A stretch of 64,000 nucleotides of DNA from Apophysomyces variabilis (GCA_002749535.1 MZZL01000401.1:687165-751164), one strand, 5' to 3'; shown: positions 34,712-49,292, counted from the first letter of the stretch. Numbers and translations: made by a program. The notes: generated by a model from the sequence alone, not told the origin.

Positions 34712-36850
34712 TTAGGCAGTTGGTTGGTTGACGATGCTTGGCACTGCATTGTATTTCCTTGAACCATAAGGAGTCGTGGGTGTAGGTGGAGAAAACGCGC
34801 TTGCTTGAGATCCTGTGGATGACATGTTGGGTGTGCCGTTGGGGAAGTAGGAATTAGGGGGATGCTCGTTGGCGGGCGATTGGGTTGAACCGGAAGAGTT
34901 GAATCGTGTACGAGTCCATTCAGCAGTAGCTGGATCCATGGGGATGTGAATATTGAGCCCGCCAGGATGATGACCAGGGTGGGAAATATGACCAGGATGC
35001 ATCTTACCTTCTGCAGAACCAGGCAGATTAGGGTGGGAGGCAAACTCTCCTGTGTAGAGATCAGGCGAAGAAGATTCAGAGGATGACGGATCCGACATAC
35101 TGTGTACCATGTATGGGTGAGAGGCAGGAGGATGGGAGTAGGTCGGGACGGATGAAACGGAGGTATGCTGTGGTGGAGGTGTGGGAGTTGGAGGAGCGCT
35201 GCTCATCATCATGTTGGGGGGAAGCGGAGCGTGCATTGGGTTGAAGGGTGGATAGTTAGAATAATACGAGTAAGGCGATGTATATTCTCCAGGGACCATG
35301 CCGGGAGGTGTAATGGGTGGTCTAGGGAACGGTGCGTTGAAACGTTCGTCGTGAGGCTGTTGCTGGTTTGACGATGTGGGTGGCGGTGGGGGTGGCGCGG
35401 CCACACCTTCGGCCATGGTCATGTTGTTCGAGCTATACCGATCCTGACTATCAGCGTAGTGACCAGGGCTGCGACCTCTGACCACCAATGGAGCGGATTG
35501 GCAAGAAGCCACCTTGACTGTCTGACCCTCATCTGTTTCGGCAAACAGGTCGATCACACAGACGTAATACTGCTGTGCTGCCCGTCTCTTGCCATTGTTC
35601 GCCGTGGCGGTTTTAAACTGAATACGTTCAAAGGTGACAATGTTTTGGTTTGTTCCAACAGTACTCATGCTGAGATTCCCACCAGGTGTGATTGGTTTGG
35701 GTTCAGGCTTCATCTGAGGCCCCTTATCGCGTTTCGGAGTGTGTTGAACCAGTTCAATTTGTTTGTCACTGTTCGAAACACGTGCAGAGATACCAAGGAG
35801 GAAGCGTTCAACGCATCGGAAGCCTTTATCGGTTTGTACAAGACACTGGGGTTCATTATCGGTATAGTAGTGGTTCAGTCCGTGAATAGAAAAGGCACTG
35901 CTGACTTGGAAATAATTGCGCCTGTAGCATGTCCAGTCGTTGTCAGCCAGGAAGAAACCTCGATCTACCTTGGATTGAATACGAAGAGTCAACCTGGAAT
36001 TTCAAAAAAGAAAGGGAAGGAAATGAATTCACTGCGCTCCTCAAAGAGATGGAATGCTCTGTGTGTATTACTTACAGAGTTGACCTGTCTGGGGCATAAA
36101 GATTGTCAAAGAGTTTTGTTGAACTGAAAAACGGGCCAGCTTCCGTTGGGAAAAGACTGTCATTTCTAGATCTTTTTCTTGGCATGGTAGGATAGGCTGT
36201 AGCGTGGAATGAGGTAGTAGAATAGACAGGTCTTGGTTTGGTCGAGGGAGAAGGCAAACTCTCATTGACAGTAGCTGTTGGGCGAGGAGTGTTGGGCTGG
36301 GAGTGCGCTACCGATCTGAGTTAAGCGTATGAGTTTCACATGCACAGGCAAAGGTTAATTATAAACTCACGCAGGCAATCTTGGATCGGATTCGGGCTTT
36401 GCAGTAGGCATATAACTTGTCGTCATAGGCGGGTATTGGTGGCTATAAATCAAAAGTGTGGGAATGAGTAAAAGAAAAAAAAATATAGCACTTCATTTTT
36501 TTTGTATCGCCGCTCTTTTTTTTCCCTTTCATATGACACACAGCAAGGGATTATATTTTTAAAGAGGCGAAGGGTGTGTGTATGTGTGTGTACGGTTGTA
36601 CCAGGCACGCATAAGTGACAGCAATGCATAGTCTTCCCGAGATTGAACATGAAAACGATACTTACACAGGGGGATGCATGGGTGCACCTTGTTGAAACTG
36701 GTGACCATAAGCGTGGCCAACGGGCATGGGTGGATAATTTTGGAGCGTTGGAGGTTGAGGTGTAGGTAAAGTTGTATTCTCAGCCGTTGAAGGGCTCTGC
36801 ATTGGTGCTTGGGACATTTGCCAGTCTTTCTGGTCGTGAGACGAGTTCAT
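34712..36850 (-). CDS. NDT80/PhoG-like DNA-binding transcription factor
   Basis: Four exons: 36850-36666, 36442-36371, 36315-36076, 35993-34712; 1779 nt, 592 aa, all in phase. N-terminal about 160 residues are Pro/Ser/Thr/Gln-rich. The NDT80_PhoG domain follows: LRIQSKVDRGFFLADNDW, CYRRNYFQVSSAFS, GFRCVERFLLGISARVS, ELVQHTPKRDKGPQ, NIVTFERIQFKTATANNGKR, QYYVCVIDLFAET, PLVVRGRSPGHY. The C-terminal about 220 residues are low-complexity Pro/Ser/His-rich, with an eight-proline run. The family includes yeast Ndt80 (meiosis), XprG and VIB-1 (nutrient response, protease secretion, cell death). Its role here cannot be read from sequence. The long AT-rich upstream region may carry a long 5' UTR. Confidence 0.93.
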
Positions 36851-39800
36851 GATCGTGCAAGAAAAATTACGGATCCTAAAGATCTATCAAAGCGAGAGAA
36901 CGGGAAAGAAATGAAAGAGAACAACCAAAAATATGACAGTAAAAGAAGCAAAAAAGAAAAAGATATTCAAACTCTCTCAGAATCGCGTAACAGTGTACAA
37001 GAGTAGATAGAGACTGAGATAGAAAAAGTAGATGACTGGTACGAAAGAGAAAGAGAGGGAAAGACTCGAAGTGAGAAAGAAGGTTACCGTAGAAATTTAT
37101 ACGAGTCCAAAGAGTGAGCGGAGGGTGAAAAGGATAGTAATAAGGTTGAGGGGCAATACGAGCTCGAAATGCTGACTTGATTTTCCACGATTCAAAAGAT
37201 TGGTTGCTGATTGATTAGAACGGGTAACTACGTAACCTATTGGAAATATAACGTACCCAAGAAAACAATCAACTGCTACTTCTCGTATCTCAGTCAACAA
37301 AAAGGGATCGACATCAAGTGAAACAAATGTCGTTCCTTTGTGTTCCTTGCTCTCCATTGCTAAACAATAGCTGGGTGTACTGAAGAGGGGAGCTCTAGCG
37401 GGGTCCGCAATGTGAGTCGCCGGTATCTGTGTAACATTGAATGGCTCTCTTCTAACTTTGTTGGTCCCTTAGTTTTATTTTGTCACTGCATTAGAACTCG
37501 TCAAAAGGGAATAAAACCAGCAAATGGTATCCTACCAGTTGGTTTCTAATAGCGGGCAAAACGTTATGGCAGGGTTATTTTTTTTTTGGTAAAAATAACC
37601 ATTTTTCCCAAGGTCACACATACCAAGATTTTAAGGACCCGCCATATTGTATCCCCGTTCGTTTGATCTAACGCCATACGCACGCGCCAATTAGAGTAAT
37701 AACACCCAAACAAGGTTACCTTCTTTCAGGCTCAGCTTATTTTTTTTATTCAACACACTCCCAATCTTCGCCGCTTGTGAATCCTAACAGGGTCAAAGTA
37801 ACCAAAGTACAGTCTGTGCGTACCTCGTACAGCGCTCTAGAGTGAATGTAACCATAGCGACAGAAACCGAAATTGATCCGCTCCTAGGCAACCTTTTTTT
37901 TCCTCTTTCCATTTTTCTTTTCTCCTCTCATATTGAAGAAAAGGTTGGGAATAACTGAAAACATTTTTGATTGGGGGAAGTCCACCCTAGCATGTTGGTA
38001 TTGAGCGCATATATTTTTTCCATCCATATTCCGAAATGTATAAAAAAAAACTAATATATTTGAACAATCAGCCTAACCTAAATTCAAGCTTGTATATTAT
38101 CAAAGCCTTTTTACAATTCGCATTCTGGATCATATTCCTTTTTCAGCAAACAAGCCAAAAAGATTCAAACAGCACGTTGCCACGGAAATATCGCGTGGGA
38201 GATGTGAGGGCAGAATGAGGGAAGGGGGAAATGGGTAGATCAATAGGAGTTCCCTTGTGCATGCGATGAATTCGGCGCTTTATTTTTTTTCGTCTTTTTT
38301 CTTGCTCCGTTTTGCCTTAGTTTTAAAATACAAAAAAAAAGTTAATCCTCTATCGCGGTGTTTTTCTTATTTGACTCTTGGTATTTTTTTTTTTTACTCT
38401 CTTTTCTGTTTCTTTCAAAAAGATAGGAAAGTCATATGGTTTCGGATTTAAACTCAGTTACGGAAGGTAGGAAAGGAGCAAAAAAGCATCATAGATATTT
38501 TATTTTGAGAAAAAGAAGAAAAAAATGACATGATAGCAAGTTATGCTGATCATTTGCTGAGCAAAAAGCTCTCAATGAGTAATGCTTCTTGAACGGAAAA
38601 GAGAAACCCCGACGACTTTAAGCTTTTGCCTTTCCCAGTAAACCCTAAGAGATCCCATCCTTACACAAGAAAAAAAAAATAAACGGGAACAAACAAATCT
38701 TCACCGCTTAATCACACTTTTCTCGCTCTCTCTGTCTGTCTCTCTCTCACACATCGACGGATCAAGATTTTGCATATGATTGCGGCTTTCTTTCATTTAT
38801 ATTTTGTGCAACATCCAACTCGAATCACATTACGTATCATGCAAAAACTCTGTGTCGCACCCTGATTTCTCTTTCCCTGATGGATAAAAATAATAATGGT
38901 TGAATATGGATACGTATTTGTTGTCATGACATTTTTGAAACTAAAAGAGAGTAAAATTCTCCTTTTAGTGGGAAACCCTTTTTCTTTTTTTTTCCCTTGA
39001 TTTGTCGTCAAGGGAATGATCAGGCCATCTCGTATCCAATGGGAACGGCTTATTTGATTGTTCAGCCTCGCTCGGTCGTTGCCGCTTACTGACCGATGGG
39101 ACCCGCTTTGCCCTTAAAAATTTTTCGGGTCCGCCTCGCACCAATGCCCCACTTTTGGATTGGAAAACCTGGGCGGTTTTTTTTTGTTTGATGAAAAAGA
39201 AATAATCCGTGGGAAATCCCACTGCAAATACGTTTCTACAGTTCGAACTTTTTCCTTTCCGCCCTTAATACGTGAATTCATTCCTTCGAAGAAAGAAAAG
39301 AAAAAAAAGAGACCCTATGAATCGAATCCACAAGGATGGGATTATTTTGCTTGGCTCCATCTTCTAAACTACTAAACCTCATGGCGATTACCCAAAATTG
39401 TCTCTATATTATTAATTCAACAACAATCGCACCTGCAATATCATTAAAAAAACATGACCCTTCCTTTCTCTCATAACATGCCGAGTAACCTATACATGAA
39501 TGAATAAATACATGCTTGATTATCAGTTTCCATATCAATGGTCGAGTTTCCTGCTAGATGGATTCCTTATTCCCTAACAATCCCAAGTAGCAATAACTTT
39601 CTTTTGTTTTTACCCAACTTCTGGGTATAGTTTGTAGCTTACCATGATCCATGTAGACTCTTTTTTTTTGTTTCATATTGTAACCTTAGATGTTACAAAG
39701 CAACTTTATTTAGCTTTTGTCCAAAGAACAACAAATACAGAATTATAATTGACGAGAAATATCTGACATTTTACAGAGTCCTTATCATCTGTCAAAACTT

Positions 39801-40485
39801 AGATCTCTACTATGAAACTAAACATTCGGGTATTTCATCTCCTGATGTTTGAGACCATCAATTGGATGCTATAATCAATCAATTATTATTTTTTTTGTTC
39901 CCGTTCATGACCACGATGACGCCAGACTGCGGCATGTCAACTCGCATTTGGTGCAAACAGGTACAAAGCCTGAGTCCCCCCCACCCCGCTTTTTTTATTA
40001 GTATTGACAGGTTACTATGAATGCCACTTCCACAATGGTATTAGACTGTACAACAAAGGATATTAACCATTGTATGCCTGCTGATTTAATGTTGGTCATA
40101 AATGCAATACTCGCGATAAAGTCCAAGCAGAAAGACAAGCTTAAACCAAGTGCTACCACAATTAACTAGAATGGACCCTTTTACTGTTTAACACACGCAA
40201 GAAAGAAAAAAAAAGAGCAAATTAAGACTTGACTAGGGTTCATAGTTCCAGTGCCAAGAGAGCGTGATCCATGCCCATCTATATGCAAATCGTGGAGGGT
40301 GCACGGTTGGTTTTGCTGGGAAATTTCGAACCCAGACGATCAGTTCATCTTCCTCTGTTCTCTCTCTTGCGTTCAAGCCGCCTTTGTGGACCCGGGACCC
40401 TTCCTTGGTGTAGCCCAAAGCCATTCCTTATCAAGACTTTTGTGTTGCTTCTTCCTCTTGGAATTTCGAAGGCATAAATAGAGTT

Positions 40486-40545
40486 AGTGTCACCATTTCA
40501 ATCTATCCTTGAAGTGGCAAGCGCTGTTTCTGCAGCATTCAAGGT
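40486..40545 (+). repeat. Diverged repeat, copy A
   Basis: GTGTCACCATTT plus CAATCTATCCTTGAAGTGGC; in one frame it reads QSILEVASAVSAAF and is followed by a possible donor GTAACC. The partner is at about 42540-42600 (QSILEVARAVFVAG), with insertions between the shared blocks. The two copies share the 17-nt core CAATCTATCCTTGAAGT. Confidence 0.5.
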
Positions 40546-42536
40546 AACCATTTTACATTATATCAATCACTTTAATCGCTTAATAAACAAAATATGTCTA
40601 TGTATTTTCTTTATAAGCTTAAGTATATATGCAAAGCATATAGAGTCAATGTTGATATGCTTTATCTCTTAAGATACTTTACCATCCTTAAGGCGGACTT
40701 TTCTGTGCTTTTCCTTTTATCTTAACGTTGGTTTCTTAGTCGCTCTGGCAAGCACTTTGAAGATTGAAAGCAACTTCCCTCTGTAACTTTAGCCTTTCCA
40801 GACATTCCCCCCTTGTTTCACTTTTTTCTTCCTTTTCTTCAGAAACCTTATGCTAGTTTGATAGTACTCCACGAATGGCAAAAGTCCAGTTACCAACTTC
40901 TCGGTCGAATGCGCTGTTCAAATCATTGATACAAGAGACCGCACATTCTCACAATCTATATTTATCTCGCCTAAACATAACATCTAGGCGTTACAAGTTT
41001 CAATCACTCCATCCAGATGTTCTTCAATTTCGCATTCATTGTATTTTGTTTCGTTGTTATTGAAAGGTAGCTCTGCCCCATGTCCAAGATTTTCCGTTTT
41101 AGTAACAGTATGCTTGTCATTTGCACTTACTTACAAAGTAATGATAAGGGCACAAGACCATAGAGCAATTAATGGATTGTCGAGCAATCAGTAGTCGATA
41201 GAATATCCAGCTCCTCTAACGAAAATTTGCTGGTTCGTTCCCAAGGCTTACAATGATAGGAGCTTGTTTACCAAACAACTCATAATTTCATCCATCTTTC
41301 ACTTAATACCATTTTATAAGACATTTCATGGCCTATTCGTCCAAACACCAATAGTTGTAAGTGACTAACAAACCGCCCAACAGAAATCTAACGGACATCA
41401 ACTAAATATACTAACATTAAACCTGTCCGATTGCCTGAGATTGTCATTTAAAACAAAGAATAATTCCGACAAAGACGTTTGCTTGATCGTTCTTCTTCTT
41501 TTCGCATGTTCCTGCAATCTGGAGTACTTTCAGCGAGCAAACACAATTAGACTGGAAGGCGTCCGAAACGTACATGAGATATAAGCAAGCATACCCTCAG
41601 AGATCGTATATGAAATGTAGTTTCTCGATCGGAAAGATTTTGAAGGTTTAAGTGCCACCAGAGCATAATGGGAATAGTTGTGGCGCTACGTTTATCTCTT
41701 GGAGCATTTTTGCTAGACACGCTAAAACGAAGGACTGTACAACGCAGATTCAGCAATGAATAACACGCATTACTGCCCAGGATCAATCGAATACCAACTT
41801 TGTTCGATAGACAGCTGTTCAAACCGCTGGAACAGACTATGGCTCTTCCACCTGCCCATCAAGCATTTGTAATTGCCAACTCGCTATGCATCTTGAACGC
41901 AGCAATTACTGGGTAATTTCGGATATTTTTCCCATTCACTGCAGTTATGTCCGAAACCATCTTTTGCTGAAATTAAGGTACATATGTAATACCTCAATAC
42001 CATAGAAAAAACTTTGTTCCCTCTCAAACTCTGTGATAAGCCCTGCTCAACATGAAGTACGCTTGAACTTCACATAAATAGTGCAGAAGTCAATAAAAGA
42101 CGAACACTTTCTATGAATTGAACCTGGACACCTTCTGAATGCATAACGAAAAGAGGCTTTTATCTTTCCTTAAGATGCACAACCGTTAAGCAAATAAAAG
42201 CGGAGCGTTAATAAGTATAGATGGTTTACAACCTCTGACATGCCCACAGTCATGCCAACCATGATCAAAAAAGAGTAGTGGTATTAACGATATATGGTAC
42301 AACCGAAAAACCGTTCCTGTTTCTATGGGCGGATAGCTCCATGCAGACTCCTCCTCGACTAAGAAGCAATTGGATATCGGTTTTTTAGAAAGTGCATCAA
42401 GCTGTAGCCCATACTCGTAGCATCAAGAGATATCCTAGATTCGTTAAAGAGACAGGTAATTTTGCCTCGTTGTGCACTTTCATTACGGGATTCGTACGAT
42501 TAAACGAATGCTGTGTCACGCTAATGTCTACGTTTG

Positions 42537-42600
42537 GTGTCACCATTCTTAGATGGACTCAATCTATCCTTGAAGTAGCAAGGGCCGTCTTCGTAGCAGG
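42537..42600 (+). repeat. Diverged repeat, copy B
   Basis: GGTGTCACCATTC, an 11-nt insertion, then CAATCTATCCTTGAAGTAGC. Similar at DNA and peptide level to copy A, 2 kb upstream. It may reflect two remnants of one gene family or mobile repeat. Confidence 0.5.
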
Positions 42601-43155
42601 GTACCTCACAAACTCCCCTTATCTAAAACCACGTTGCTTCTTCAAGCATATGAAAGGATCCATAGGACTAGGCACGTGGCAAGGTCACTATAACCTCTGT
42701 GGTTTTTTTTTTGTTTTTACTTTCATAGAAGCAGAGGGTTGAAATCTTATCCTATGCTTCCTACAGTCTTGCTTTGCTAAAGAGTCCCTATCCTAAACGG
42801 ATTGTGTATAGGCTAGTATTCGGCATAAAGAATATGCTCTTAAAATGGTTTGGCACTTTAAGTAAATTTTATTCAAATTGCATGTTTTTTTTTATTTGAC
42901 CCATATCAAAGCTTTTGTCCTCTTGCTTTTACTTTTCGTTTTTACTTAGCCTGTCTTCCTCTTCTTTTTTCTTTTAGTTCAGGCTTCATTATTTTTTTGT
43001 CACCTTGCTTTGACTGCATGTCTTTTTCGTCACTGTCTGAGATTCGATTGCGCAAACTGCTTGCCAGTGATTGGTTATTGACATGGTGGTATCCTAACAG
43101 CGCTGCCGAATCTGATAAACTTTCTTTCCTCTCTGTTTTCCACCGTTCTCTGGCC

Positions 43156-44398
<1,243 letters not shown>

Positions 44399-45633
44399 AT
44401 TTCTACCTTCATATAATTGGCTGCACAACACTCATAAAAAAGCATAAAAAAAAGCACTTTCCTTAGACGGCAAGATCGGACGCCATAATTTGGGGAAAAT
44501 CAAGATTGGTCATCCCAAAAACCCATCAATGATCATTGCATTCGTTTTTTCCACGCTCATGATATTCACGAGATATGCAATCAATTGAAGATCATTGTGA
44601 AACATGCATAATTGCGTTGCACTTGATTTAGGAATCCTTGGTGGATGTTCTGTGAATGTGGGGGTATAATCTTGTCATGCATGCCATTATTATATCCCAT
44701 GGCATCAGAGTGTGATAGCCAGTGGATAGCATGAACAGCGTTGCACAGACCATTCTTTCAGGGTGAAAACTGTGCCTTCTAGAGCACTTCACTAACTCGC
44801 TGCTTATCTATCCTTCCCCGATAGCCCGCTGTCGAATTATTTGAGGTTACACTTTTACTCGTTACTCTTATTCCAATTAGACATGGAGAGTGCCTGATGC
44901 AGGAAGAGCAGGCGATGTTTGCAAGAGGCATTATCACGGTTGGATGTTAATGAATCAGGGCAATTGTCCGCGCATTATTTTTAACCTTCTTTAAATGAAA
45001 CACATAGATTTGACTTACAACTCTTCAATTTTTGATGTGCTTCTAATAAGTCATACTTATTGACTTTCTTATGCTGTTATAAATGAGTTTTGCGCCTGTT
45101 AAGTTCAGCTATGCGTTATGAGTAAATGGATTGTGTGTAGCATGACGCTTCTAATCTAATCATCACAGGCAAACAATGAATGGTTCCAAGCAATTTGCGA
45201 ACAAGCCCACATTCAAATCACCGGGTACAAACAAATATGCGTGACGACAGTAAACATTGTGAATGTATTCCATTACAAGATCTAACCTAAGACTTCATGT
45301 TTCCAAGCAGTCAGCTAAGTTCGGATGAAAGAATAGGAATGGCGAGATTCCTTTTAAGACCAGATTGGTGTATCTGCCTTGCTAACAATTTTTCAGCTGC
45401 TTATCTTATTCGCGTTAGGAAAACCATTCTTTATTCGAGCTATTATTTGCTTTAAAGCATGCATGGGCGTACGACAATCTTAAAGAGACAAAAGAGATAC
45501 CATAACGTTGCAGACTGGACGCTGAATTTCCTTTGGACGAAAAAGGCAATTTTTGAGTGACTTCAAGAGGAGCCTACGTTATACTTACTGTCTTGGTTTC
45601 TTTTCCCTTTGCGCAACCTACAGACATCGAATC
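44399..45633. other. Intergenic, no gene seen
   Basis: About 1.2 kb between the reductase and the RBM18-like gene. AT-rich, no open frame or splice-joined frame I can support. Confidence 0.4.
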
Positions 45634-46555
45634 ATGGAATCGCTAGGCGGATCACCATCGGCAAATACAAAGGTAGAATAAGTTAGATCGGACGGAAAGA
45701 AGTATGTTTGTTTTCCTAACAGTAAACATAGCGCTTATATATTGGTAATTTGCCATCCACTGTGGATGAGTAAGTGGAGCCGGTCCCATTGCAAAGAACC
45801 AAATTGATCACTGTTGGATTAGATATGCCATTGTCAAACTGTTTGAGCCTTATGGGAAGATAACCTTCCTCGATTACTTATTTCATTGGAATGGGCCAAA
45901 GAAAGGTCAACCGAGAGGTTACTGTTTTCTGGAATACGATAAAAAGGAGGTGCGATTTTTTGATCTATGGTCTTCTGCTGCGTTGTTTACTCAAAAGGCG
46001 CTTTTGCTTTATAGGAAGCACTTGAAGCGATCAGTGCATTACATGGACGCGTGATAAAGGGACGGTCTCTGGTGGTATCCTTTGCTCATATGGTAAAAGA
46101 AGCCTTGGTTACGCTGAGAGCAACTCAACCGACGATCCACAGACAGAGGGACAAGATGATATCAAAGGTCGGCGTGCTCAGACAGCTACAAACAGTCTGA
46201 ATCGGCCCAATGCATTTACGCTTCTGAGAACAGGAAAAATGGCCAATGCAAGGTAAAGAAAAGGAAAACAAAAGATAACAAAATCCATGGAGACAAGCAT
46301 CCCAATCGAATATGAGCGAACAAAAAGTTGACGATATTTTTTTTTTTTGCTATATTACGGTTCGTCCTCGATTTTAGTACGGACGCAAAGATTCAGGCTA
46401 TCGAACGTAAGCTGGCAATGCTTGAAAAGGGTAAACCAGCAGCAACGTCGTCTAGCTCAGTGGGTCACTCCAAGTCCATTCGATCGGCCCTGTCGACGCA
46501 GGCAAGCAAGGGCAAAAGCACCCAGACGTCAAATCATCGCTATCAACCATATTGA
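45634..46555 (+). CDS. RBM18-like RNA-recognition-motif protein
   Basis: ATG at 45634, stop at 46553-46555, about six short exons. The RRM reads RLYIGNLPSTVDE (RNP2), YAIVKLFEPYGKI, then QPRGYCFLEYDKKEEALEAI (RNP1) and LHGRVIKGRSLVVSFAH, with the C-terminal coil STDAKIQAIERKLAMLEKG that is typical of RBM18. RNA target unknown. After VVSFAHM the coding frame must move by one base to continue as YGKRSLGYAESNSTDDP at about 46095; I see no intron of usable size there, so either the boundary is cryptic or a one-base indel is present. Confidence 0.8.
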
Positions 46556-47099
46556 CTATCGCAATCTGACTCTTACAAGCCAAAAAAAAACCTCGACAGT
46601 ATTCCTTCTCCTCCATCATTTTTTTTTCTCCTTTTAATTGCATACCACTCATCATCGCATCATTTTTTGCCTCTTCAGTTTATCATGTTGGATCCGACAT
46701 CAGTCCATACAAAGAGGGAAGCATAACGGAAAACACATCTATGTATAATTTACATCTGTCATAAAGTGTTTTTATTTTCTGCGGCAATGGTGTTGGCTAT
46801 AGGATATATCAATGTCTTGTCTTATACAACACTTCAATCTGGATACCCGCGTTCAATTTTTGTTCTGGTAAGATGAATATATGTTTTAAAAAACCTTTGC
46901 AACGATGATGCTTTTTAAGTAAATGGAAGACATTTTTATGATTTAAGCAATATATGTACGGCTGCTAGACGTTTTATCAACAAGGCCTACAGAAATGATG
47001 TATAATGCTCCCTTTCCTCTCTTTCTCTTCTTTTGCTATATTTATATGCATCTTTCCTTTGCGACCCTTTTACTCTCCTTTCTTACACAAAGCTACATC
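46556..47099. other. Intergenic
   Basis: About 540 bp, 3' flank of the RBM18-like gene and pyrimidine-rich upstream region of the next gene. Nothing else seen. Confidence 0.4.
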
Positions 47100-47437
47100 A
47101 TGCTCCTTCGATCTTTATCATCCCTCCTCCTCTTCTCTACTGTTTATCTGGCGTCAGCTCTTCCCGTCTTTCCCGATCCCACAACAAAAGCCATCATCAC
47201 ATCGACTGAAGATGCAACTCAATCCTCGCCTTCGGTTAGAAATACAGATCATGTCCATGATGAGGCATTTTCTGCCTGTATCATTTGCTTCCGAAAACAG
47301 GTAACTTATTGACAGCTGCTGTAAAACGCACAAGTTCAGTTGGACTCGATGAACCTTCTTACTGTAAATCAATGCAAGAACGCATCAATTCCGTTGTCAA
47401 AGGCATCGACTCTCGTCATGTATCCCTTGACCAGTAA
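47100..47437 (+). CDS. Putative small secreted protein
   Basis: ATG at 47100 starts a clear signal peptide (LLRSLSSLLLFSTVYLASA, cleavage expected after ASA-LP). The mature part runs to SACIICFRK. A second frame, open from there (TGNLLTAAVKRTSS, then LDEPSYCKSMQERINSVV, stop TAA 47435-47437), looks like its continuation, but joining needs either a one-base change in the CGAAAACA run at about 47293 or a very short intron. The combined product would be about 112 aa with few Cys. Without the join, the protein ends at 47312. Function unknown. Confidence 0.45.
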
Positions 47438-48090
47438 TTGAGAGCGTAGTTTTACCAATAGATAAAGCATATGCTTTTGGTTCCTGAGGGTGCCATTGGC
47501 TAATTCCAAAGCTCCTGTTATGGCCCATCCGGAAAAAAAGTGATTAAAACCTTCCGGAAGGATACAGGAACAGTGTACAGCAGCATGGATAGGATTCATT
47601 GGCCCAATGTCTGCAATCCTTTCTCTCTATTTCTTATATGTGGAAAATGTAACCACCCGGTCTCTCATCTTGTAGATCATCCTATATCCGCCTTCTCGTC
47701 CCGATCCTAGCGGCGCTATTGTTCTGTACAGACAACTAATTCCTGTAAATCGGTTTATTGAATAATGCTAATGCTGTGCATGATAACAGCAAGAAAAGTG
47801 CAAGTTAGTTGGATGATTGGGTCTTACAAAATCAATAAAGAATTATATCACATATTGATGAGGATAGGTGATATTGTTCATGTCAATGAAAGCTTTTATG
47901 AAATGGATAAGATGAAAAGCTTTTAATTTTTTTTTCTTCGTTTCGGGCAATGTGAGATGAAGTTATGCAAGGTCGGAATAAAATGTACAGAAGGTTCAAG
48001 GGAATTTCAAGAGGTAAATTGTGGTTGAGGAGGAAAGAAGAGGCGGAGATGAAGGTAAAAATAGTCGGCATCTAGTAAGGTAAAGGGTTG
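47438..48090. other. Intergenic, no gene seen
   Basis: AT-rich spacer between the secreted-protein candidate (plus) and the carrier gene (minus), which converge. Confidence 0.4.
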
Positions 48091-49292
48091 TTACTTTTGA
48101 TCATTGGGATTGCTGAGAATAGATTTCAAAGTTTCATAGGTAGGGAAGAAAATGCCACAGATACCGAACCACCAGAAACTTCTCGGGATAGATCCCGCAA
48201 AGAACGTGCTGTAGACCTTTACAAAACGCTTCATCGGGTTCTGGTGAACCATGGCTCGTTCCATCAATGTACGGGCGACGTCCATGACAGAGAGACGCTT
48301 TGCTCCTACTGATGCGCGTTGGGTGATCATACGTGTGCGGAGGACATCCATTGGTGTGGTGAAATAGCCTGCCAAGAAGCCACTAATACCGCCGTACATA
48401 ATACTTCGGAAAGTCGGAATATCCGCTTCGAGTTCTTCAAAGGCAGCATTGGCTACCAGATGGTCTTGCATTGCGCTTCTTCTTTGCAGCCAGTCTTGGC
48501 GAACGGATCGATGATGAAACGCCTTAAAATTCTCATAAGATACGAGCAAGATCACCATGAAAGGTGAATCGCGCGCAGCGATGGCCCAGAAACCTTTGAA
48601 GAGGCCGCGGGGCCCTTCTTCCAGCAAAGTCTGTCGGATGACGAATCCAGCTCGTTGACCATGTTTGCCGTAGTGATCTGTCTGCAACCTGTTAAAGGCA
48701 AGAAAAAAAAAGAACATAGTTTAGCTTCACCGGTCAAGTTATTTTTTCTTTTGAAAACATACTTGGCTGTGATGACTTCGCGTGGCACTTTAATTACACT
48801 GGAGGCCAGATCACCCAAAATTGCTGAGAGGGCAGTGGCTGGAATGGTCTCAACCAAGGGCTTTTTGCGTTTATTCAGATCGGGGAGCATCTGGCTCTTG
48901 CAGAATTCGTATGTACTAAATCGTGCGCCACCCTATAAATGCAATCACCATAGTAAGCAACCATTCAAAGTTTTGCTTTCTTATTTTAATTTTTTTTACC
49001 TGGCCGGCAGCGCCCATAGCGGATACAAAAAAACCTTTTCCTAGGCTACGTGCGGTTTCCCTGGAAAAGATGGATCGCCAAGTGCCCGATACATTGGCTT
49101 GGATACGTGTTTTGATGGTATCAAGAGGGTGCATACAGGAATAGGACAAGGAAAGAGCTACTGCCCCTGCGATAAAATGATCTACATGTTTTCGTCAGCT
49201 ATATCTGCATCATTTTAAGATTGTTTCCAAGATATCCTACGTTTCAACTTTTGTGCTTGGGTGGGAGTAGTGTTGGCTGATACTGATACCAT
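48091..49292 (-). CDS. Mitochondrial carrier (SLC25) family protein
   Basis: ATG at 49292, stop at 48091; at least three introns. Three carrier repeats are visible: first signature HPLDTIKTRIQ, second KVPREVITAK (a variant of PxD/ExxK/R), third TTPMDVLRTRM, with paired helices (HHFIAGAVALSLSYSC, FRSIMYGGISGFLAG). The protein sits in the inner mitochondrial membrane. The variant second signature (VPxEV) is also found in S-adenosylmethionine carriers (Pet8/SLC25A26), so that is the best guess for substrate, but weak. Length about 300 aa is normal. Confidence 0.88.

Larger units (their letters stand above)
36851..43155. other. Gene-poor region of about 6 kb
   Basis: No supportable protein-coding gene. 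It contains homopolymer A/T runs, a telomere-motif-like AAACCCTAAG (38641), a relatively GC-rich island with hairpins at 39010-39170, and a diverged repeat at about 40486-40545 and 42540-42600. Some exon-like pieces (for example 40486-40540 followed by GTAACC; 42392-42600) exist but cannot be joined. The last 300 bp precede the cytochrome b5 reductase gene. Confidence 0.35.

Noticed and set aside
35165..36127. Long plus-strand frames across the NDT80-like gene
   Set aside because: Antisense shadows of a well-supported minus-strand gene.
37097..37357. 86-codon minus-strand ORF upstream of the NDT80-like gene
   Set aside because: No homology signal and it lies in the probable 5' leader/promoter.
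38965..39222. 85-codon minus-strand ORF
   Set aside because: Basic low-complexity frame through a hairpin-rich GC island; no splice partners.
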